From: Lineus longissimus
Lineage: Eukaryota > Nemertea > Pilidiophora > Heteronemertea > Lineidae
Length of the DNA stretch: 64,000 nt
Assembly: GCF_910592395.1 (NCBI RefSeq)
Contig: NC_088321.1
Location: 4,960,001-5,024,000, forward strand
Direction of reading: 5' to 3'
Shown here: in pieces, positions 33,101 to 43,954 of the stretch
Layout: each line of letters begins with the position of its first letter
Numbering within the stretch: position 1 is the stretch's first letter
The notes under the pieces: model-generated
Told to the model about the DNA's origin: nothing
What the model saw: only the letters and a program-made list of their open reading frames with translations
The model's database searches: none
Made by a program: the position numbers and the translations under genes

Positions 33101-36100
33101 ATCTAACGATATCATTTTCTCTTTGGAAAAAGACAACCATAAAGATTTGTCTGTCTATCATTACTGACTACTGTAAGTGTAATGGCACAAAGTTTGACCA
33201 CTGAAGCCTCTAAATACTTCTGATAATAAGGCTGAACACAATTTGTTAGGCGAAAACTGGTGTCAAGTAGATATCTCATCAGTTGGCAAACAATGGATAC
33301 ATTGCTTTGCTCTCAAGAAGAATGAAAATCGTGTACCTCTTTCCTCTCTTCTTGAGCGGCTGCTCTCCTCCTCCTTTGTGTTCGAGCCATCCTCAAATTC
33401 AACTGCGCTTGTCTTCTATCTGATTCCTAAAATATATTATAAATTGTTCTGTAACGTAAGCAATTAAATGTCGAGTGGTATAGTCCCGAATATGAACACG
33501 GTGGATCAACAATGAAAATGAAACGGCCAGGGGCCATTGTGCGCACTGTATAGATTTATCGGTGGTTAGGAATTCATCCTGGTTAAGAAATATTCTACAT
33601 GTATAGTATATAGGTCAAACCAAAAGTTGGTATGACATGTGATATATCGTTGCTTGGAGTACCTACCATAAAATCATCATTGAAAACAAGTCACTAATAA
33701 GCGAGATAATGCACTTTTTACCTTTTTTTGTTTTGGCCTCCTGGTGGCCAAGTCGAGAATTAGATCACATCGAAATTCGGTGTCTGCGGTTATATGACAA
33801 AGGGAGTCATGTGCACCAAATTTCAAGTTCATAGCTTTAGGGGTTAAGAAACATGCCATAGTTACACTCAAATGACCAATTTATGCCATTTGACCTCTGT
33901 GACCTTGAAAAGTAGGTCAATTCAAACACCTGTATGATATGTAATGTATCTTTGCTGGGAGAACCTACCAAGCAAAATTTTATCGGAAACGAGTCACTCA
34001 TAAGAGAGAAATCACACTTTTTAGGTTTCCACTTCTGGCCCACTGGTGGCAAAGTCAAGAATCAGATCGGACCGAAACTCGTTGTCAGAGGGAACATGAC
34101 ATAGGGAGTCATGTGTACCAAATTTCAAATTCATAGCTTTAGCGGTTAAGAAACGTGCCATTGAGTTACACTCCATTGGCCAATTCGCACCGTTTGACCT
34201 CTGTGACCTTGAAAATCAGATCTGACTGAAATTCATTGTCAGAGGTTACATGGTGTAGGGAGTCATGTGTACCAAATTTCAAGTTCATAGCTTTATCGGT
34301 TAAGAAACGTGCCATAGTTACACTCAAACGGACAATTTCCGCCATTTGACCTCTGTGACCTTGAAAATTAAGTCAAATCAAAAACCCGGATGATATGTGA
34401 CCCACAACGACAAAATGAGTCGCATGTCGCGCAGAAGATGAGCGTAAAATGACACCAGGACATAATAGAAGAAATTGATATGCTCCGATTTTACAAAAGG
34501 CAGACAATGGTGAAATGAACAACCAGTCTGTCTCAACCTGTCAAGCTCGGAGCGACATGCGACCTGTTTTGTCATGGCGGGTCACATATGTGATGTACTC
34601 TTACTAGGAAAACCTACCATAAAAATGTTATCAAAAATGAGTCACTTATAAGAGAGATATCACACTTTTTAGGTTTCCATTTCTGCTCCCCCGGTGACCA
34701 AGTCAAAAAAATCTGATCCGACCGAAATTCATTGTCAGATGTCACCTAACCTGGGGAGTCCTCTGTACAAAGTTTCAAGTTCATAGCTCTAGTGGTTAAG
34801 AAACGTGCCACTGTTTTTAAAACAGGATACAGACAACGAAGACGACGACAGACACTGCAATGTTGTATAGACTCCCCTACAGCGAGCCAAAAAGGTAATC
34901 TTAAAATAAACAGCTTTTATATGATAAGTAAATGCCATTGATATTTCATTACATGTATTGTAAAGGAGGAGCAAGGCCCTTTCCATTGATGTCTTCCATC
35001 CATGGATGACTGCACATCATTGTCTTGAAAATGACATGCAGAAATCTAATTTTTCGAAATCGCCTAGGTTTAAGCAGGTTTGAGACATGAACTTCCAAAC
35101 AAATGACACCTCTCAATGCTTGATTGATCAGCCACAATGATTGTGGGCCGTCAGTCATATGGTTTTGTCATCATGTGTTTAATCTCCTTGGTTGCTGTGG
35201 TGGTCATTGCCTAGGGACATTCCGAAAAACAGAAAGTACAAGATGGTTCAGTTGACAATCGAGCAGCACGTATTCATGGTGGAAACGTTCCTTCAAACAT
35301 GAAGTTTGGAGGCAACATGAGCAGCCTTCGGAGAAAACTTTTGGATAGACAAACCGCCAAAAAAAGGCTATCTGGGCCAACGACAAAAAGGACTGTGAAC
35401 ACGGTATGAGCAGAAACCGTAGCAAGGGTAATTCCGGAAGACCATGGATACCCCAGCATAACACAACATGAAAAGATTGGAACTGCAGTTATCAGTGGGT
35501 GCATGGGTGATATGAATATGAAGACATCAATGGAAAGGGCCTGGCTCCTTCTTTATCTTACTTGTAAGATTCATGCCATTAATAATTATCACATAAAAAG
35601 CTTTTTGTTTTTTAGGATTACCTTTTTATTGATCCACCCTGTAGTGCGAGAAGGGGTAGGCACATCCGTTTCCATGGAGATTTAAAGCTGCTTTTCTCGC
35701 CAAGGCATGGGCACCTTCCATCCACACTCTTATTAGCAGGATGATACCTGAATTTTAGAGCATTTCAGGGTTCTTGTCGGTGCCAATGGTGCACTTAAGT
35801 AAAGGTTGTTGCAACAGAAGATGGCTTTTTAAAGCAATTCCATGGGCTTTTGCTGGACAAGCTACTGAAAATGAGGGCTTTTGACTACAATCGTAGACCT
35901 GCCGTGGAGACAGTAATAAGCATCCTTGGCTTGCCAAAACCGGGATAGGCATGTACAGCCTGAGATTGGTTGTGTGGCCACCCTGAGAGTGCATGCTTAC
36001 CCTTCCTTGATCAGAAGCGAGGCTCTGGAAAAATTCCAAATCTTGAACTGCAAGCAGATTCCTCAAATTACTGTCGGGCAGCGGCTGAAATGAAATGCGT

Positions 36101-39100
36101 TAATCAAGAAGTTAGTATTAGCTATATAGGCCGGGTACATCTACATTCACTATTTCAATGAAACGGCCAGTGGCCATTGTGCTCACCGTATAGATATTTG
36201 GTGCTTTGAAATTCATCCAGATTAAGAAACATTGTACATGTATAGTATATAGGTCAAACCAATGTGATGTATCGTTGCTTGGAGTAAGTACCATAAGAAT
36301 ATCATCAAAAACAAGTCACTAATATTATAAACGAGATATTGCACTTTTTACCTATTTTAGTTTTGGCCTCTTGGTGGCCGAGTTGAGTACCAGATCAGAT
36401 CGAAATTCGGTGTCCGAGGTTACATGACGTAGGGAGTCATGTGTACCAACTTTCAAGTTCATAGCTTTAGTGGTTAAGAAACGTGCCATAGTTACAATCA
36501 AACGACCAATTTACACCATTTGACCTCTGTGACCTTGAAAAGCAGGTCAGATCAAAAACACATGATATGTGATGTATCCCTGCTAGGAAAATCTACCATA
36601 AAAATGTTATTGAAAACGAATCACTAATAAGCGAGATATCACACTTTCTAGGTTTTCACTTTTGGCCCCTTGGTGGCCAAGTCGAGAATCAGACCGGACT
36701 GAAATTCAGGGTCAGAGGTCAGTTGACCTATGGGGTCCTCTGGACAAAGTCTCAAGTTCATAGCCTTAGGGGTTAACAAACGTTCCACAGTTACGCTCAA
36801 ATGGCCAATTTACACCATTTGACCTCTGTGATAAAGGAGCCTCATGGCCTAGTGGTTAACACTGCTGGCCACCACGCAATAGGGCCCGGGTTCGATCTCG
36901 GGGAGAACCCATGATCGTATGTCTGGATGAACCGGCGTGGCTTTCAAGGAACTAAAATTCCTGGCTCTTCACAGTCCTTCGAATGAGACTCAAAACCGAG
37001 GTTACTTGTACCTGGTGTCTATGCCAGGGCAAGCTAAGGCCCCACCAAGTGAGAAACATGAGTAGCTTGCGTGGACTCTATCTCTCTCGCAAAAGTCGGA
37101 CCACTAGGCCAATAAACCCAATTGGCGCCTAACCGTAGTGGCACGCAGGATACGCTCATCCCGCCTTGGAGGAGGATTACTCCTAGGAGAATGACCCCTT
37201 CAAGTGCAGAGCGAACGCTGAAGAAGAAGAAAAAGACGAAGAAGAAGAAGGTATCTGTGACCTTGACAAGTATGTCAACTCAAAAACCCGTATCATATGT
37301 GATGTATCCTTGCTAAGAGTATCTACCATAAAATTTTTACCAAAAACTAATCAGTAATAAACGAGATATGGCACTATTCAAATTTTTGGTTTTGGCCCCC
37401 TGGTGGCCAAGTTAAGAATCATACCAGACTGTCATCTGACCTAGGGGGTCATGTGTACCAAGTTTAAAGTTCATAGCTTTAGTGGTTAAGAAACGTGCCA
37501 TATTACACACAAACGGCCAATTCATACAATTTGACCTCTGTGACCTTGAAAAGTACGCCACATCGACCTGATTTTTTGTCAACATGTAGAGCTACGTAAC
37601 AGGTGTCTACATACCAAATTTAAAGACTGTAGGACGAATAAAGACAAAACGTGCCACTATCGGTGAAATTGTAGAGTTTGACCTCTGTGACTTTGAAAAG
37701 TAGGTCAAATCAAAAACCCGTACGATATGTGATGTATCCTTGCTAGGGGTACCCACCATAAAATATTTGTCAAAAACAAATCAGTAATAAATGAGATATT
37801 GCACATTTTAACTTTTCGGTTTTAGCCCCCCGGTGGCAAAGTCAAGAATCAGACCGCTGCGAAATTCAGAGTCAGGGTACATATGACCTTGAGAATGATG
37901 TATATAAAGTTTCAGGTACATAGCACAAGCGGTTAAGGAACGTGCCACAGGATACCACGACGACGACAGCGGACGACGACGACGACAGCGGACGACGATG
38001 ACGACGGACACTGCGGTATCGTATAGACTCCCCTCCGGTGAGCCAACAAGTGTACCACAGAGTGACAGCGTACTAGGAAACAATCTATGAGCAAGGCAAA
38101 TTGACTGGTAATTTAAAGTTGCTTGGTGGAGCTGTAGAGGCAATACACGTTATTCATTTCTTTCACTTGAGACTGCACCATGATCATTAAACTGATGCAG
38201 TGATATGACTTTGTGCTTTATTTCTATAGCAGAAGACCACCAAAATAGCTTTTCAGATCGGCGACAAAAATCAAAGGGCACCTACCACTCCCACAGAAAA
38301 TGTGCTTGCCAACATTATGTACAAGGGGATATGTCCGACAGACACAAAAGGCCTACCTCATTATTCAGGATAACGGCATCCTCGTGATCATCTTTACTCT
38401 CATCAGATATAGACATTGGCTCCCAAAGCTAAGACGAATGAAATGAAAAGATAGCTTATGACAACCTCATGTGATAGCCTAGTGGTCAACACTGCTGGTT
38501 ATCCCGCAATAGGGCCCAGGTTTGATTCTGGGGAGAACTCAGGATTGATCCTTCAAAAAGACTTAAAACAAAGGTTCCTTGTATCTGGTGTATATACCTG
38601 AAAGACCCCACCAAGTAACAAACATGAGCAGCCTGCGTGGACTCTACCTCTGGGCTGTAGCCAAAGTCCGAGTCACGCCACCGCACATTCTGCCTTGGAG
38701 GGGGATTACTCCCTGGAGAAAATCACCTCCAAGTGCTCAATGCTGAATCAATGTTAAATTCCATTCGTCATGAAGAATGATCAACCTCTATATGAAAGCA
38801 CTGTTCCTTTAATTTGAACTGCCTTTTAAAAAGGCCTCAAGCAGAATGAAGCTAACCATGTTGAAGTGGGCAATAGGTCCAGCACTGAACTCGAATTATA
38901 ACTACATATAAATAATGTTGAAGGTTTGTAAAGTGTAAAAAGTTATAATCTTTCATCATGAACAATGATGAAGACTTGCTTGTGTCAGAATGAATACCTT
39001 TGTTGTCCTTCAAAACTTAACTTAGAGCACAGAAGTCATCAACTGTGACAAACGTCGAGCATGACTAATAATACCAATCCAGAAAAAAACAGGGTCGAAT

Positions 39101-42100
39101 ACTTACACTCACACTCACAGTGGATGTATTCGATGCATGCAGCACTTCAGTATCAGTGGCAGTTGGCGAACTTGGCAGCAGTCCAGGGATATTTTGAGTG
39201 GTAAGCTGGAAAAATGTACATGTTTAGTATGTCAGTCCCAAGGGTGCGGTAATAATACTGATATAATTGAGGTTCTACTGTACTTGCAATGAGCCTGTTT
39301 TATGTTCTTGTCCCTATGAAAACTACTCACTAACATCAAACTAAAACACACAACTGCTATACTATAAAACAAAGTGAAGTGCAACATCGAAGTCCATCAT
39401 TGTAGATGGTCGATGAGTACATGGCAACGTGGATCCTACAGGAGAAGCTCAGCCGCATGTTTGTTGCTTCTGCCTAACAAGCGGACAGAAGGTTATAGAA
39501 ATACTAGTATTCACTTACAAGTCGACTGCGAGAGACTGCTGGTGTTGATGATCCAAGTTGACTACCAGAGGCTGCTGGTGTTGATAACCCAAGGCCAAGT
39601 TGACTGCCAGAGGCTGCTGGTGTTGATGACCCATGTTGACTGCCAGAGGCTGCTGGTGTTGATGACCCATGTTGACTACCAGCGGCTGCTGGTGTTGATA
39701 ACCCAAGGCCAAGTTGACTGCCAGAGGCTGCTGGTGTTGATGACCCATGTTGACTACCAGAGGCTGCTGGTGCGATGACCCAAGTCGACTACCAGAGGCT
39801 GCTGTCGTTGATGACCTATGATGACTACCAGAGGCTGCTGGTGTTGATAACCCAAGGCCAAGTTGACTGCCAGAGGCTGCTGGTGCGATGACCCAAGTCG
39901 ACTACCAGAGGCTGCTGGTATTGATGACCGAGGTCGAAATAACTGAAAAAAACAATGAAATACAATTAATGCCAAGATTAATCCCACAAGCAGTTTAAAA
40001 AAAGTGGCCATGAAAGTAAAGATACTGGTAATTGTACATGGAGAACTTTTGGTTAAGTCAAGTGCATGGCAATGTGGATTTCAACTCATGTCAAGTGCCA
40101 TAATATAAGCTGAAGTTGATTGTTGCCTCTGTCTGACAAGTTGACCGACAGTTCCAGGTTTGATGAGAACAAATACTTACTTACAGACCACTACCAGATG
40201 CGCTGCTGGTGTTCAGGACCTAGACTGTGAGTGTGATGACTGAAATCAGAAAATTTAGCGAAAAATTAACCACAATTATTAGAAGTCTAGAGCCAGGTCA
40301 TCAGCCCTGAAAGTTTTGGCATCAAAGTATGGCCTACATCCCTTTTCCAACAGATCACAAATCAGGGGAATATTGCTTAAGTTTCCAGCCAGCCAGCCTG
40401 TTAAGATTTTAGCATAGTTTCTGCATTCAGAGACAAGACCACTAATGAATATTCATAGCCGGTTGGAGGGTCGAGGCCTATCAATTAGACGAGTGCATGT
40501 TTTTAACTCTCAAGTACATATTTGGAGAGGTATTGAAAAAATATTTGCCGTGGCAAGTCTACAGATATAAAGAAATTATTTGATGAAAAAATTAATTTCG
40601 AATTTTGCTAATTGGGTAATAGGGGGCGTGTTTTGAGTTTTTTCTGCCAGTAGGCTGGAAAGAGTGGAAATATCAAAGTCTGTCTAATTTGTTGATTATC
40701 AAAAAATTTCCGTGGTCAACTACCAGTTTATTTTTCACCATTTACTTGCCCGACTGTCCGGAATAACATAATTTAAATTTCAGATTCACAACCCCACGCA
40801 GTATTTGATGCGTCGCGGTCAAACATTGGCAATTTAACTGCTAAAAGGCTTAAAAAATCAATTGTGGTCTTGTCTCCATTTACACTACATTTTTGGTCAT
40901 TTTAGTGAAAAATTTGAATGTGCTCAAATCACTCTAATTCATTTAGAATATTGTATTGCTGATGATTTAAGGTCAAAACAAGCTAAAATAATGAGAAAAA
41001 AAACTTAATTTGACCAAAATATGAGTCAACCTAGCCCCGGTCTAAGTTCGGTTTTATTTTTACAAGTCTTGTTGTGTTGCCATTCATTGTGTAATTTCTT
41101 TGACACTACTTAGGCCTTGATTCTGAAAGTTGTGCCCTAAGCAGCAAAGATATTCCTAAATCACATCCTAAATTTTCAGCTCCACAGCTTGCTTATTCTG
41201 GCCAGGGCTGGTCTTTGAATTTGGTGCTGTTGGCTGCAAAATCATGACTTTTTGTAGATTTTGTCCTCTTTCGTCGCTTTTGGCACAGTTGTACCACTCT
41301 TTGAAATGTCTCTCATTTCTCCAAAAATGTCCAGATATCACTTTCCTTTGTTGGAGAGTTGTGGGATGTCATCTACATTAGTTTGAAAAAATTCTCAAAA
41401 TGTTAACCCCTGAAATCTACCTTCATCGAGACAAGACCACTAATGAATATTCATAGGTTGGAGGGTCGAGGCCTATCAATTAGACGAGTGCATGTTTTTA
41501 ACTCTCAAGTACATATTTGGAGAGGTATTGAAAAAATATTTGCTATGGCAAGTCTACAGATATAAAGAAATTATTTGATGAAAAAATTAATTTCGAATTT
41601 TGCTAATTGGGTAAAAGGGGGCGTGTTTTGAGTTTTTTCTGCCAGTTGGCTGAAAAGAGTGGAAATATCAAAGTCTGTCTAATTTGTCGATTATCAAAAA
41701 ATTTCCGTGGTCAACTACCAGTTTATTTTTCACCATTTACTTGCCCGACTGTCCGGAATAACATAATTTAAATTTCAGATTCACAACCCCACGCAGTATT
41801 TGATGCGTCGCGGTCAAACATAGGCAATTTAACTGCTAAAAGGCTTAAAAATCAATTGTGGTCTTGTCTCTTCATCAGATGTTGACAAAATGTCTGCAAA
41901 GATGGCCGCATTTTAAGGAGCTTAGAAAGAAGTAAATAAAATTGCAATGATTTTTGCTGTGACAAGTCATGTTGTCATGGCATCAAAGAACACACGTTTC
42001 GTCGTTCAAGCTAAATGAATTGAACAGTACACCCCCACAAACAGGAGGGAACAATTACCTCATTATTTCAATGTGGCAGTCTCAGTCATGGTCTGGCTAT

Positions 42101-43452
42101 TGGCCTCGGTCTGGCTACTTGTACATGTACCTGCTGGGATGGAACCTAAAATTACAAAACAATTGTTAATACATGCAGCGACCCTTATCATAAATAGCAA
42201 TTATTTTTCTACATTTCTACATTTTAACTTTAATTGATAACTTTTACGAACAATGGTGTACTAATTAGTGCTGGCATGCAAGATAAACATAAAACTAAAT
42301 GCAGCTGAGAAGACATAAGCTGGCTTTAAAAGATGGAACAACTGGTCCAGGTAGAAGAAAATATGGGGCAATGGATGCAGATGTTCTTGGTGGCCCTCTT
42401 CTTGCAGGATTCCTCTTTGGCTTCTTTTTTGGGGGTTGTAGGTGTGGCAAATAACAGTCACTCACACTCGCAATAGCCTTTTTCAGGTTACTCCCAAAAT
42501 CACCTAGGTCAGAACTATCGGACACTGCAAAAAAGATCAGAAAATATTAAAGAGTTTTTTAACACAAAACCATTTGTTACCCACTAACAGCAAAACGAGT
42601 CGCACTTCACTTCGAGCTTGACAAGTTGAGAAAGACTGGTTGTTCATTTCACTATAGTCTGCCTTTTGTGAAATCTGAGTGTATCAATTTCTTGTATTAA
42701 TAATATGTCCTGGTGTCATTTTAGGCTCATCTTCTGTGCGACATGCGACCCATTTTGCAGTGATGGGTCAGGTATTGAGAATGACAAGTCTCTTGAGCCA
42801 TTGTTTGCATCAATGGCAGTGACATCATTCATTCATTGCTGTGATTGTGAAAACATTATTTGAGCAATGGTTCCTAACCCTCTGTGGTACATGCCATGCA
42901 TCTGTAATCCCACACATGTCATCTCATATGACATAGGCCTACTCTCTGTGACAACTGACATGCACTAAGGCATATCATGTCTATTGTCAGTAATGATGTT
43001 CTGTTGCGACTGCTGGTGCATGGGCCTACATAATAATCATGAATGCATTATTACACTTTCAACTGGACACTTACGAGTATGACCATCAATCATAAATCAT
43101 GAAGATATGGAAGGAAAGCTTGCATAAACTCAACACGCTGTCAGCGTCACTTTGTCCATCCAATAATTCAATCATGTTTCACCCAAAGGAGAAATGTCAC
43201 CGATACACACTGTATAGGCCTAAAATCTACTGCAGTGCATCACGCATGTATCCTGCTATCCATCTTCGATGCTTGTACATACACGCAGCTTGCATTGCTT
43301 ACAGTAGAAATGCAGTGATCTTTTCTTGATTCGGAGCAGTTGCGTGTTTCCATCCATATTATGTGTAAACACTAGCAAATCACGTTCAAATCACGCAGCA
43401 AACATGAAAACTAAAACTTACTTTCGTTTTGTAGCGCTAAACTGACTGACAT
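30154..43452 (-). CDS. spliced HECT-domain gene with a ubiquitin-like segment
   Basis: Exons on the minus strand: 43452-43422 (ATG, ends phase 1), 42524 to about 42462 or further (KKKPKR basic run if extended), 39205-39107 (Ser/Thr-rich), 38428-38357 (acidic), 33426-33337 (Arg-rich), 33027 to about 32967, 32698-32544, 31888 to 31803 or 31788 (DVEEDDSSDEEE), and about 30565-30187. From 39205 to 31888 every phase agrees. The 32698 exon ends in a ubiquitin-like pattern (KLFLAGKELSSF, then SLMVKDV). The last exon reads FVRRDSIL, GEEVAEDLDGVIREMFTIFF and GRNISHAVVLMGYFSP, the N-lobe of a HECT ubiquitin ligase as in G2E3-like proteins. The catalytic C-lobe cysteine is not seen. Two in-frame stops follow in the 33027 exon unless an earlier donor is used, and the start of the HECT exon is unclear. 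E3 ligase function is inferred. Confidence 0.6.
30600..31780. other. intron of the HECT gene, nothing recognised
   Basis: Open stretches at 30873-31160 and 31361-31618 lack conserved motifs. A C-run sits at about 31575-31587. Confidence 0.5.
33515..34893 (+). repeat. R1 interspersed repeat, long copy with MITE
   Basis: From the head ATGAAACGGCCAGGGGCCAT to CAGCGAGCCAAAAAGG. Hexamer blocks lie at about 33889, 34195 and 34347; the one at 33889 retains the full TTTGACCTCTGTGACCTTGA. A TA-flanked MITE splits the last unit at 34396-34586. Lies antisense within an intron of the HECT gene. Confidence 0.88.
34396..34586 (+). mobile_element. TA-flanked MITE, copy 1
   Basis: It runs from TGTGACCCACAACGAC to GTCATGGCGGGTCACA, with inverted ends matching for about 35 bp (GTCGCATGTCGC / GCGACATGCGAC inside). 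TA flanks both sides (34394-34395, 34587-34588), and removing element plus one TA restores R1. The TA duplication suggests a Tc1/mariner-type source. Confidence 0.88.
34889..35627 (+). mobile_element. decayed DNA transposon with >100-bp inverted ends and HTH relic
   Basis: 34889-34998 reappears inverted at 35515-35627 (GGTAATC…, GCAAGGCCCTTTCCATTGAT against ATCAATGGAAAGGGCC…). Between them, + strand frames at 35245-35440 read TIEQHVFMVETF, AAFGENFWIDKPPKK and SRNRSKGNSGRP. This is the helix-turn-helix start of IS630/Tc1-mariner-like transposases (as I recall, DUF4817). Three stops and a frameshift disable it, and the DDE domain is absent. Confidence 0.65.
35640..36150. other. intronic stretch, nothing recognised
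   Basis: Between the decayed transposon and the next R1 head. No conserved frame. Confidence 0.5.
36157..38052 (+). repeat. R1 interspersed repeat, longest copy
   Basis: Head ATGAAACGGCCAGTGGCCAT; hexamer blocks at about 36519, 36821, 37256, 37532 and 37678; GAC-rich end at 37960-38010; terminal CCGGTGAGCC. Five units make it the longest array here. A SINE interrupts it at 36832. Confidence 0.88.
36832..37253 (+). mobile_element. tRNA-derived SINE, copy 2
   Basis: GAGCCTCATGGCCTAGTGG (A box), then GGGCCCGGGTTCGATCTC (B box), a ~300-bp body with GGAGGAGGATTACTCCTAGG, and a GAA/GAC-rich tail. Flanked by TCTGTGA at 36825-36831 and 37254-37260. It lands inside the hexamer block of an R1 unit, so it is younger than that R1 copy. 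Confidence 0.9.
38463..38750 (+). mobile_element. tRNA-derived SINE, copy 3 (diverged)
   Basis: Same order as copy 2: GATAGCCTAGTGGTCAACAC, AGGGCCCAGGTTTGATTC, GGAGGGGGATTACTCCCTGG. It is more diverged, shortened in the middle and lacks a clear tail. Confidence 0.82.
39525..39940. repeat. minisatellite, 35/36/42-bp units
   Basis: About eleven units are built on GACTACCAGAGGCTGCTGGT. Lengths alternate between 36 bp (GATGACCCATGTT spacer), 42 bp (GATAACCCAAGGCCAAGTT) and 35 bp (GCGATGACCCAAGTC). On the minus strand it sits between an AG acceptor at 39943 and a GTAAGT donor at 39518, so it may be an exon of the HECT gene. In one frame it encodes Ser/Thr/Pro/Ala/Gly repeats (SSTPAASGSQ). The 35-bp units shift that frame. 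Confidence 0.9.
40187..40242 (-). other. possible exon related to the minisatellite
   Basis: Bounded by a TTTCAG acceptor and GTAAGTAAG donor on the minus strand, and containing ACACCAGCAGCG-CATCTGGTAG, a variant of the minisatellite unit. Each frame holds a stop, so it is either not coding, a pseudo-exon or spliced otherwise. Confidence 0.35.
40430..40876 (+). mobile_element. non-autonomous DNA element with 13-bp inverted ends, copy 1
   Basis: Starts GAGACAAGACCAC and ends GTGGTCTTGTCTC. The flanks are CATTCA (40424-40429) and CATTTA (40877-40882), a 6-bp duplication with one change. Nearly identical to copy 2. No coding capacity. Confidence 0.85.
41428..41870 (+). mobile_element. non-autonomous DNA element with 13-bp inverted ends, copy 2
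   Basis: Same ends as copy 1, flanked by a perfect TTCATC on both sides (41422-41427, 41871-41876). The two copies are in the same orientation about 1 kb apart in one intron of the HECT gene and differ at only a handful of positions plus short indels. Confidence 0.9.
42575..42772 (-). mobile_element. TA-flanked MITE, copy 2 (inverted)
   Basis: The reverse complement follows copy 1 (34396-34586) in order: GGGTCGCATGTCGCACAGAA, AAAATGACACCAGGACATA, AAAAGGCAGACTAT, GAAATGAACAACCAGTCT. TA is present on the right (42773-42774); the left flank has decayed. Confidence 0.82.
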
Positions 43453-43650
43453 CCGATCTGCACAGCTGACAGCATGCACGGGATGAACTGCGCGCGCTTA
43501 AACAAAACCGACGGGTTCACTGCGCATGTGGAGTAATGAAAGCTCCTCATCTCCCACTCAACCTCTCCCCCAGAGGAATCATGCGTGTTCCGCTGTGGAG
43601 ACGAGGTAAAAAGACGATGCGTTGCAAGGAACGTAATCAGCGCCTCTAGT
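43453..43650 (-). promoter_or_regulatory. candidate 5' region of the HECT gene
   Basis: This 198-bp segment between the first ATG and the BEL LTR is visibly richer in G+C and CpG than its surroundings (CTGCGCGCGCTTA, GAACCCGTCGG, ACTGCGCATGTGG, the last resembling half an NRF-1 site). It is the likely 5'UTR or core promoter. No TATA box is evident. Confidence 0.4.
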
Positions 43651-43943
43651 TGTCGAAAACTCCGCACTTCGGGTTTTCTACTGGGGAGTTGCTGACTACA
43701 AATTGATGGTGAACTTGACTCTATCGTATCTTTTTTACAACTGACTTTATTTCTACAAACTATTGACTAAGTAAACAAGATTACGAATTAACAGATGTTA
43801 AGAGATGAAAGAAGGTGCTTAGACGATTAAGCTTAGCTTAATCCGCAAGGATTTCCTCAGACTTCCTGGCTCCATGCAGCTGCAGTCGAACTAATAACTT
43901 GATTCAGGAAATGACTTGGTTCAGGAATGCGTAATTCCTGACA
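43651..43943 (-). repeat. BEL/Pao 3' LTR
   Basis: Downstream LTR in element orientation. Begins TGTCGAAAACTCCGCACTTC on the + strand and ends CCTGACA; reads the same as 49924-50216 throughout. Confidence 0.96.
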
Positions 43944-43954
43944 TTCCCCCGCCC
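43944..43954 (-). other. polypurine tract
   Basis: On the element strand, GGGCGGGGGAA directly abuts the 3' LTR, the expected site for plus-strand DNA priming. One C interrupts the purines. Confidence 0.75.

Noticed and set aside
36836-36910. tRNA gene (A and B boxes present)
   Set aside because: The acceptor stem does not close and the sequence continues into a ~300-bp SINE body repeated at two other sites.
39374-39778. Open plus-strand frame with repeated VDCQRLLVL
   Set aside because: It is a reading of the minisatellite on the strand opposite the splice-bounded exon; tandem units free of stops give open frames by themselves.
39525-39940. CRISPR-like array
   Set aside because: Units are contiguous and of 35/36/42 bp without unique spacers, and the context is animal DNA.
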